From positions 124,001 to 188,000 of the forward strand of contig NZ_SJSB01000007.1 in NCBI RefSeq assembly GCF_004352835.1: 64,000 nt of DNA, in the 5' to 3' direction. Under the pieces are notes generated by a model, which saw only the letters and a list, made by a program, of their open reading frames with translations, did no database searches and was not told where the DNA came from. A program made the translations under genes and the position numbers. Positions 58,055 through 64,000 of this stretch are shown in pieces; positions within the stretch are counted from its first letter, which is position 1, and the number at the start of each line of letters is the position of its first letter. This DNA comes from Marinomonas flavescens (GTDB lineage Bacteria; Pseudomonadota; Gammaproteobacteria; Pseudomonadales; Marinomonadaceae).

Positions 58055-60481
58055 TCAGTGAATATCGTTACTGCCTCGATTAAAGACAATTTTTTCCACA
58101 TCTGTAAAACGTTCTGCGAAATGAATGGTCATTCCTTCCTTGACCGAATCGGGTAATTCCTCGAAATCTCGACGATTAGGCTCTGGTAAAATCACTTCAC
58201 TTATTCTACTGCGCTTTGCCGCAATAAGTTTTTCACGAATACCGCCAACCGCTAACACTTGGCCTGTTAATGTAAGTTCACCTGTCATCGCTAACCCTCG
58301 ACGTATAGGCTCATTTCTTGCCAATGACATCAAAGCCGTTGCCATGGTAACTCCAGCACTTGGACCATCTTTGGGAGTAGCGCCTTCCGGCACATGCAAA
58401 TGAATCAAACTCTTATCAAAAAACTCAGGAGCCTTTTGATAACTCTTGGCATGGGAGAAGACATAGGAATAAGCGATTTCGGCTGATTCTTTCATCACAT
58501 CACCCAGCTTACCAGTGAGTTTTAAGCCACGTGTTAGTTCATGTACTTTATTAGCTTCAATCGGTAAGGTCGCTCCACCCATAGACGTCCAAGCCAAACC
58601 AGTAACCACGCCAACACCTTGTAAGGTTTTTTCTGGGCGGAAATACGGCATGCCAAGCAATGTTTCTACGTCTTTCACACCAACACTGATGCCGTCCTTT
58701 TCACCTGTCATCAAGCTTACTACTGACTTCCGCAAAATCTTTTGTAACAGTTTATCCAAGCCTCGAACCCCAGCTTCACGAGCATAATGTTCAATAATAT
58801 GACGTAACGCGGCATCAGTGATATTTAACTGTTTTTTCAGCAGCTTATTTTTCTTGAGCAATTTAGGCCATAAATGCTGTTTGGCAATCGCCAGTTTTTC
58901 GTCACCAATATAACCAGACAAGCGAATCACATCCATACGGTCTAATAATGGTGCGGGAATAGTATCCAACTGGTTTGCCGTACAGATAAACAAGGTCTTA
59001 GACAAATCTACTCGCATGTCTAAATAATGATCTAAAAATTCACTGTTTTGTTCTGGGTCCAATGCTTCTAATAGAGAAGACGCGGGATCGCCTTGGAAAG
59101 AAGAGCCAATTTTATCTACTTCATCCAGCATAATGACCGGATTTTCCACCTCTACGTCTTTTAGCGCTTGAACAAACTTACCAGGCAATGCCCCTACATA
59201 AGTACGACGATGGCCTTTTATTTCTGCTTCGTCACGCATGCCACCCAAACTAAAACGGTAAAACTTACGATTTAAGGATTCGGCGATGGATTTACCAATC
59301 GAGGTTTTACCAACCCCTGGCGGCCCCACCAGTAACAAAATCGAACCTCCCATTTCGCCACGATGAGCACCAAGCGCTAGAAACTCAACAATGTGATCTT
59401 TGATATCACCTAAACCTGCATGATGAGATTCCAATACATCACGCGCGATCTTAATATCAAGATTATCCTTTGAATGAACTCCCCATGGAATCGAAGTAGC
59501 CCAATCTAAGTAATTACGTGTCACTCCATATTCTGGCGAGCCAGTTTCAAGAATACTTAACTTATGAAGCTCTTCTTGAATCTTCTCGTTCACCGAATCA
59601 GGAACCGTTTTCCCTTCGAGACGAGCTTCAAAAGATTCTACATCAGATGTCCGATCGTCTTTGGATATACCCAGCTCTTTTTGAATGACTTTGAGCTGTT
59701 CTTTTAAGAAGAACTCACGCTGATGATGACTAATTTTCTCATTTACTTCCGCACTAATTTCATTCTGCAGACGAGCAATTTCAAGCTCTTTCTTAAGCAA
59801 TGTCAGTGACAAATGCATTCTAGCGGGAACAGATATTGTTTCTAGAACTTCATATAATTCTTTAGCATCACCCGACGTAATTGAAGCCGCAAAGTCAGCC
59901 AACAAACCGGGCTCATTAAACGAAAAGCGACCAAGATACTGGCGAAGGTCTTCGCTGAATAGCGGGTTTAAACGAATCAGCTCTTTGATCGAATCTAAAA
60001 TAGCAATCGAATATGCTTTTGATTCGTCATTGTTTACTTTTGAATCGTTGATATAACGAACCCTTGCAAGGTATGGCGCGGTTTCGCTCAACCATTCAAC
60101 AACCTCAAATCGTTTAACACCTTGTGCTAAGAAGGTAATTTTATCATTTTGTTTTTCTGCTTTATGCACTCTTGCAACGCAACCGATTGTACGAAACGCT
60201 TCCACTGGAGGCGCGCCCTTTACTTTATCGGCATAAACTAAACCCACAGCCATTTGTGGATTTTCTGCAATAAGATCTAATGTGTTTTCCCATGGATCAG
60301 CATCCACCATCACTGGCTGCACTTGTGCAGGAAAAAAAGGACGACTAGAAATAGGTAAAATATAAAGAGTATCGGGAAGGACATCGTCCGGAAGTGCTAA
60401 TGCCCTAGGATCGCTGATAGCGACATCATCAGCTTCAATATCTTCTAATTGCTCATCTGTGTACTGCTCATCATTACTCAT
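58055..60481 (-). CDS. lon: ATP-dependent protease Lon
   Basis: Lon degrades misfolded and regulatory proteins in the cytoplasm. The 808-residue protein has the N-terminal substrate domain (PISSRPFFPAQVQPV), the AAA+ module with Walker A GPPGVGKTSIGKS and Walker B PVIMLDEVDKIG, and the protease domain with the catalytic serine in GPSAGVTMA and the lysine in REKLIAAKRS. An acidic stretch of about 25 residues precedes the N-terminal domain. No clear heat-shock promoter was found. It is divergent from upp. Confidence 0.97.
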   Translation of the reverse strand: MSNDEQYTDEQLEDIEADDVAISDPRALALPDDVLPDTLYILPISSRPFFPAQVQPVMVDADPWENTLDLIAENPQMAVGLVYADKVKGAPPVEAFRTIGCVARVHKAEKQNDKITFLAQGVKRFEVVEWLSETAPYLARVRYINDSKVNNDESKAYSIAILDSIKELIRLNPLFSEDLRQYLGRFSFNEPGLLADFAASITSGDAKELYEVLETISVPARMHLSLTLLKKELEIARLQNEISAEVNEKISHHQREFFLKEQLKVIQKELGISKDDRTSDVESFEARLEGKTVPDSVNEKIQEELHKLSILETGSPEYGVTRNYLDWATSIPWGVHSKDNLDIKIARDVLESHHAGLGDIKDHIVEFLALGAHRGEMGGSILLLVGPPGVGKTSIGKSIAESLNRKFYRFSLGGMRDEAEIKGHRRTYVGALPGKFVQALKDVEVENPVIMLDEVDKIGSSFQGDPASSLLEALDPEQNSEFLDHYLDMRVDLSKTLFICTANQLDTIPAPLLDRMDVIRLSGYIGDEKLAIAKQHLWPKLLKKNKLLKKQLNITDAALRHIIEHYAREAGVRGLDKLLQKILRKSVVSLMTGEKDGISVGVKDVETLLGMPYFRPEKTLQGVGVVTGLAWTSMGGATLPIEANKVHELTRGLKLTGKLGDVMKESAEIAYSYVFSHAKSYQKAPEFFDKSLIHLHVPEGATPKDGPSAGVTMATALMSLARNEPIRRGLAMTGELTLTGQVLAVGGIREKLIAAKRSRISEVILPEPNRRDFEELPDSVKEGMTIHFAERFTDVEKIVFNRGSNDIH

Positions 60482-60676
60482 AATTTATGTCTCAATGAAT
60501 CCATTTTTCATTATCAATATTGAGATTCGAAAAATTGCATCAGAATCTAATTAAGTTATGTATTTATGTAATGCCAATCCGTATGAAAACAATCCCTAAA
60601 AAAACTTTCCCATTCTTTGTTAATTCCAGCATCCATTAACTAAAAAGACAGGATTGATTATTAACCGATAAAACCA

Positions 60677-60688
60677 TTGTGGTATCAT
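60677..60688 (+). promoter_or_regulatory. Possible extended -10 promoter for upp
   Basis: TGGTATCAT contains TATCAT (60683-60688) preceded by TG one base upstream, the extended -10 form, which needs little -35 support. It lies 82 bp before the upp ATG. Confidence 0.35.
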
Positions 60689-60770
60689 TCCTGAAATTAC
60701 TTCCGCAAGCCGCTACCTAAACAAGGTGATAAAGCGCCGCGCCCACTTTGAATTGAAAGGAACCCACACT

Positions 60771-61427
60771 ATGACTCGCGACCAACTTCTTGATACTTAC
60801 TCTGATATTTTCGTGATCAACCACCCTTTTGTTAAACATAAACTAACGAGTCTACGAGATAAAAACACCAGCACTCGTGAATTTCGCATGCTAGTAGAAG
60901 AGCTAGGAACCTTAATAGGTTATGAAGCAACTCACGATTTGGAAACGGTTGATACCGAGATAGAGACACCTCTAGAAACAACAATGAGCCCTGTTTTGAA
61001 GGGGAAAAAACTATGCATCGTCACCATCATGCGAGCTGGTAATGGTTTAGCAGAAGGCGTACTTAAATTATCTCCTTCCGCTCGCGTTGGTCATGTTGGT
61101 ATGTATCGCGATCCGGAAACTAAACAGCCTGTTGAATACTACTCAAAAATGCCACATTCAGTGGATGAAAGAACCATCATTGTTGTCGACCCTATGTTAG
61201 CCACTGGCAACTCAGCCATTGCTGCAATTGATAAAGTGAAATCAATGGGTGCAAAAGACATTCGCTTCATCTGCTTGTTCGCAGCACCTGAAGGCATTGA
61301 AGCGTTTAAAAAAGTGCATCCAGATGTATCAATGTACATAGGTTCTATTGATCGTGAACTAGATGAACATGCTTACATTCGCCCAGGTGTTGGTGATGCA
61401 GGTGACCGTATTTACGGAACTCGCTAA
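60771..61427 (+). CDS. upp: Uracil phosphoribosyltransferase Upp
   Basis: Upp salvages uracil to UMP with PRPP. From the ATG at 60771, with GAAAGGAA upstream, it has 218 residues, a little longer than the usual 208; the frame also opens at 60726. It contains [34 protein letters not shown], the PRPP loop [12 protein letters not shown] and the uracil site [17 protein letters not shown] at the C terminus. Confidence 0.96.
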   Translation: MTRDQLLDTYSDIFVINHPFVKHKLTSLRDKNTSTREFRMLVEELGTLIGYEATHDLETVDTEIETPLETTMSPVLKGKKLCIVTIMRAGNGLAEGVLKLSPSARVGHVGMYRDPETKQPVEYYSKMPHSVDERTIIVVDPMLATGNSAIAAIDKVKSMGAKDIRFICLFAAPEGIEAFKKVHPDVSMYIGSIDRELDEHAYIRPGVGDAGDRIYGTR

Positions 61428-61433
61428 GTAAAA

Positions 61434-61465
61434 AAGGCCATCAACCTAGCGATTGATGGCCTTCT
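61434..61465 (+). terminator. Intrinsic terminator of upp
   Basis: AAGGCCATCAA (61434-61444) pairs perfectly with TTGATGGCCTT (61453-61463). The following T run is short, so efficiency may be moderate. Confidence 0.75.
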
Positions 61466-61507
61466 CAGCGTTTTAAAAATTCTTTTAGAACGCAATTATT
61501 TAATAAT

Positions 61508-62128
61508 CTAACCCTTTAATCCCAAATAACAACCTGCCAGCGCCATAATACTGCCTGCGGATCGATTTAATCCTTTCATCGCTTTTTCAGATTTCATATA
61601 ACGACGCGCTTGTGAAGCGCCTACAGAAACAATAGACAGACCAAGTAGCAAAGCAGAAAATGCAATCACTGCGGCCAATATGATGTCCATTCCATGCAGT
61701 GCAGTTACATCCAGAAAACTGGGTAAAAATGCGATATAAAAGACGATAACCTTAGGATTTGATGCTGAGATCATAAAACCCTGAAGAAAACTAGCAAAGC
61801 CATTCTTAGCATTCTTCGATGAGGATACTCCATCGGATTCAGAGACAGAGGCTGTCCACATTTTCCAACCAAGATAGATCAGATAGGCCGCTCCAAAGTA
61901 GCGTATCACTAAAAATACCGTTTCCCATTGTGCCGCAATTGCAGCCAATCCGTAGCAAGCCATAATGAGATAAACAATGTCGCTTAATGCCATGCCGACA
62001 CACAGCATGATTGAGTTTTTCGCGCCACGTACCATGCTACGACCAATGATTGCGAATACCCCAGGCCCTGGGGTAATACTAAAAACAAAGATAGCAATAA
62101 AAAAAGTAATTGCACTTTGGAAGGTCAT
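61508..62128 (-). CDS. LysE/RhtB-family exporter
   Basis: A 206-residue inner-membrane protein with about six helices of the LysE/RhtB family, which exports amino acids or related small molecules. FSITPGPGVFAIIGRSMVRG contains the conserved P-G-P motif, and AAYLIYLGWKMWTAS follows. The substrate is unknown. Its start overlaps the end of the upstream tetR gene by 4 nt, so it is probably co-expressed with that regulator. Confidence 0.92.
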   Translation of the reverse strand: MTFQSAITFFIAIFVFSITPGPGVFAIIGRSMVRGAKNSIMLCVGMALSDIVYLIMACYGLAAIAAQWETVFLVIRYFGAAYLIYLGWKMWTASVSESDGVSSSKNAKNGFASFLQGFMISASNPKVIVFYIAFLPSFLDVTALHGMDIILAAVIAFSALLLGLSIVSVGASQARRYMKSEKAMKGLNRSAGSIMALAGCYLGLKG

Positions 62129-62775
62129 ATCGAAACCTCTTTCACACCACAGCCGGCTAATACCATTCGTGTGATAAACTGCTTGGCTTCTTCATAATCG
62201 TTTTCTTCCAACATTTCTTTGTTGAGCAGCACTTTCACCTGTGCATCAAAGTCAGCATAGGTTTGCGTCATTGCCCACATACTAATAAAAAGATGCTCTG
62301 TAGAAATAGGCGCCATTAGGCCTTGGTCTATCCAGGTCTGAATCGTATTTTTTTCGCGACTTAATTCCGTTACAAAATGCTCACGAAGATAACTTAATAC
62401 AAACTCATCCTCGCCGATAAGCGCCATGGAAAACACTTTAGATGCACTAACATTGAAACGAGATTGATCAATTTTCTCAGAAATATAACGCGTTAAGTTT
62501 TTTTGCGGCCCATCTTCTAATTTGAATTGACTAACCGATGCTAGCCACATCGACAAAATACGCTCCAATACTGCTTCTAATAAATCTTTCTTAGAACGGT
62601 AGTAATAATGGATATTCGCCTTAGGTAAATTGGCTTCATTCGCAATCATTTGTGTCGTTGTTTTTGCTAAGCCTTGACGAGCAAAAACACGCTCTGCCGT
62701 TTCAAGAATAAGTGCTTGATTTTGCGCACGAATGTGCGTTTTTAACTGATCTTTTGCTCTCTTTACTTCAGACAA
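62125..62775 (-). CDS. TetR-family transcriptional regulator
   Basis: A 216-residue regulator with an N-terminal TetR helix-turn-helix: ILETAERVFARQGLAKTTTQM and NEANLPKANIHYYYRSKKDLLE. The ligand domain resembles the RutR-type C terminus, with W-x-D-Q-G in TWIDQGLMAP. The start is a TTG at 62775 with GAGG 8 bases upstream. It overlaps the LysE-family gene and likely controls it. Confidence 0.88.
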   Translation of the reverse strand: MSEVKRAKDQLKTHIRAQNQALILETAERVFARQGLAKTTTQMIANEANLPKANIHYYYRSKKDLLEAVLERILSMWLASVSQFKLEDGPQKNLTRYISEKIDQSRFNVSASKVFSMALIGEDEFVLSYLREHFVTELSREKNTIQTWIDQGLMAPISTEHLFISMWAMTQTYADFDAQVKVLLNKEMLEENDYEEAKQFITRMVLAGCGVKEVSI

Positions 62776-62916
62776 AATAATGCCTCATTGACTGACGGAT
62801 AGACGGATATTAACTAAAGGAGGAAACATTGCTTTCTGTGACCGACAATATTAATAGTAAAGATAACATTCTTTAATAGGAGTAAGAAGCAACAGAAAGG
62901 AAAGATAAAAATTTGC

Positions 62917-62943
62917 ATAAAAAAAAGGGAGCCGAAGCTCCCC
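62917..62943 (-). terminator. UUCG terminator without an adjacent protein gene
   Basis: On the - strand GGGAGC and GCTCCC close a TTCG tetraloop, followed by eight Ts: a strong intrinsic terminator about 270 nt beyond the diguanylate cyclase stop and 140 nt before tetR. Confidence 0.9.
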
Positions 62944-63139
62944 ATTTCCCCTCACAGCAGAGACGTTAAACGACTATAGGCATTCATCGTTACGCTAACT
63001 GCTGCACCACGTTGGCTCAGTTATTGTTAAAATCGGTCTCTTTGACTTTTCCTAACAATGTTCTTTATCAAAGCAATCACGCACTATACGTAATTCACTT
63101 GTAATAGATGCCTTTCAAAAAGGTATCTATGAAGTCGTT
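62919..63139 (-). ncRNA. Candidate small RNA of about 220 nt
   Basis: No protein gene lies here, but the - strand has all parts of a transcription unit. A perfect TATAAT -10 box with a TTGCGC -35 lies just upstream; the predicted start near 63139 opens with AAACGACT, which pairs exactly with 62968-62975, extended by four more pairs past a two-base bulge. Internal stems are AGATACCTTT/AAAGGCATCT (63106-63128) and ATTGTTA/TAACAAT. It ends in a GGGAGC-UUCG-GCTCCC hairpin plus eight Ts. I could not match it to 6S, tmRNA, RsmZ or a known riboswitch. Confidence 0.5.
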
Positions 63140-63145
63140 TTAAGA

Positions 63146-63173
63146 ATTATAAACAGCTATTTTATAAGCGCAA
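63146..63173 (-). promoter_or_regulatory. Sigma-70-type promoter for the candidate small RNA
   Basis: Reading the - strand, TTGCGC (63173-63168) and TATAAT (63151-63146) are 16 bp apart. The -10 box is a perfect consensus; the -35 matches three of six positions. Confidence 0.55.
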
Positions 63174-63213
63174 TAGATTGAAAGAAAATATCTGACCATT
63201 TGTACAAGTTTTT

Positions 63214-64000
63214 TTATGTTTTGCGCGTTTTCGATGAATTCGCCTGCACAATTTGATTGCGTCCTTTACGCTTTGCCTGGTAAAGCGCCTCATCAGCTCG
63301 CTTTAATACAGCATCAGGGAACTCTCCTTGACTGGCAAAAGCCACACCTAAACTGGCAGTAACGTTAACAAAAATATCTTGTTTTTTCTTAGGATCGAAT
63401 ACAGAAACACTTGCATGCTCAATTTGGTCACGAATGTCCTCTAGAATGTCGCTCACTTCTTCAAGATGTTTATGGCGAAACACTATGGTGAACTCTTCTC
63501 CTCCATAACGAAATGCTTGTCCAGGATGAGAAAAACGCTTTAATTGGGTCGCTACATTTTTCAGAACCCTATCGCCCATGTCATGCCCATAGGTATCGTT
63601 AAATTTCTTGAAATGATCTATATCCACCATCGCTAAAGCATATTTCTTAGGTAGACCCACTAATTTTTCATTAAGTGCTCGACGCCCGGGCAATTTAGTC
63701 AAATCGTCTAAATATGCCATACGATGACTTTCCATTAATAAAAACCAAATCCACAACAAGAATTGTGCAGACAACAAAGCATCAAATTGACTTTGAGAAA
63801 CAGAAAAGTGACTCAATAGGATCAAGCTAACAATACTGACCAAGCCACAGGCACTAAAGTTATCGTTACTCACCCACCATGACGTAAAAATGAGAGAAAT
63901 ACTCAACAATAAGATGGTCCAAAGCAAGAAAGTAGACCAAGTAACCTGAAGATTGAAAATGGGGTGGTCTAAAAAACCAAAGGAAATCCAGTGAGCTTCA
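63214..64000 (-). CDS. Membrane-anchored GGDEF diguanylate cyclase (5' end outside the window)
   Basis: The frame is open to the window edge, so the N terminus is missing. The visible part has at least two or three hydrophobic segments (LLWTILLLSISLIFTSWWV and later), then a GGDEF domain beginning MAYLDDLTKLPGRRALNE, with the active-site YGGEEFTIVF (GGEEF, functional in many cyclases) and DEALYQAKRKGRNQI at the end. It makes c-di-GMP. A TTG at 63927 is an internal possible start, but upstream codons read on without a stop (EAHWISFGFLDHPIF). Confidence 0.88.
   Translation of the reverse strand, partial: EAHWISFGFLDHPIFNLQVTWSTFLLWTILLLSISLIFTSWWVSNDNFSACGLVSIVSLILLSHFSVSQSQFDALLSAQFLLWIWFLLMESHRMAYLDDLTKLPGRRALNEKLVGLPKKYALAMVDIDHFKKFNDTYGHDMGDRVLKNVATQLKRFSHPGQAFRYGGEEFTIVFRHKHLEEVSDILEDIRDQIEHASVSVFDPKKKQDIFVNVTASLGVAFASQGEFPDAVLKRADEALYQAKRKGRNQIVQANSSKTRKT

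Noticed and set aside
62919-63139. 6S RNA, tmRNA or a lysine riboswitch
   Set aside because: The sequence lacks the conserved bulge and closing sequences of 6S, the tRNA-like end of tmRNA and the lysine-aptamer core. The element is reported as an unassigned candidate.
63214-63927. A complete diguanylate cyclase starting at a TTG at 63927
   Set aside because: The same frame continues without a stop to the end of the window with plausible protein sequence, so the gene is cut by the window edge.

Overview
The window looks like a chromosomal segment from a marine, mildly halophilic gammaproteobacterium of the Oceanospirillales, most likely Marinomonas or a close relative. This is inferred from gene content and order: an ectABC-ask ectoine cluster, a urea ABC transporter joined to a complete urease set, a gammaproteobacterial rpsF-rpsR-(membrane protein)-rplI-dnaB block, Kdo/heptose LPS genes, and moderate-to-low GC judged by eye. 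Nothing here fixes the species. No rRNA, tRNA, insertion sequence, prophage or CRISPR array was seen.

Layout. 1-3420: the 3' end of a hexuronate-type MFS transporter, a DUF938 methyltransferase, a small secreted protein flanked by a diverged direct repeat, then about 0.97 kb without genes that holds a structured inverted repeat. 3421-15080: urea uptake (urtABCDE), urease with accessory proteins (ureDABC, ureEFG) and a HupE/UreJ-type nickel permease, all on the + strand. 15389-17584: a CHASE-GGDEF-EAL protein. 17748-21933 (- strand): ectoine synthesis, ectA-ectB-ectC and a specialised aspartate kinase. 22373-28401: a Na+ symporter, a DUF2061 protein, a light-response-type module (MerR regulator divergent from a DUF523/DUF1722 protein and a photolyase), and a MarR regulator resembling CosR/EctR. 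28624-31765: a betaine/proline ABC transporter (proXWV). 31865-38005 (- strand): dapB, an Aer-like chemoreceptor, dnaB and the rpsF ribosomal operon. 38342-40126: two EamA permeases. 40179-43640: thiBPQ behind a TPP riboswitch. 43667-54242: LPS inner-core genes (hldE-msbA-waaA on -, AGE epimerase-hldD-waaF-GT2 on +, GT4 and GT9 on -). 54416-64000: an unknown small protein, sseA, tlyA, a MATE exporter, lon, upp, a TetR-LysE pair, a candidate small RNA and a truncated diguanylate cyclase.

How the parts work together. Urea is imported by UrtABCDE and hydrolysed by the nickel enzyme UreABC, matured by UreDEFG, with HupE as the probable nickel importer. Ectoine synthesis, the betaine importer and the CosR/EctR-like regulator sit within 14 kb and probably form one osmoadaptation unit. 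HldE, HldD, WaaF, WaaA and MsbA make and export lipid A-core. Two ABC operons, urt and pro, each carry an intrinsic terminator just after the binding-protein gene, which would give more binding protein than membrane parts.

Most noteworthy: a candidate small RNA of about 220 nt (62919-63139, - strand) with a consensus -10 box, pairing between its 5' end and interior, and a UUCG terminator; a cluster of TGTACA-like elements between the MerR regulator and the photolyase operon; and two unexplained repeat structures in the gene-poor region 1.9-3.1 kb. I found no clear new multi-gene system such as a defence island or a novel biosynthetic cluster; most of the window is conserved housekeeping and osmoadaptation.
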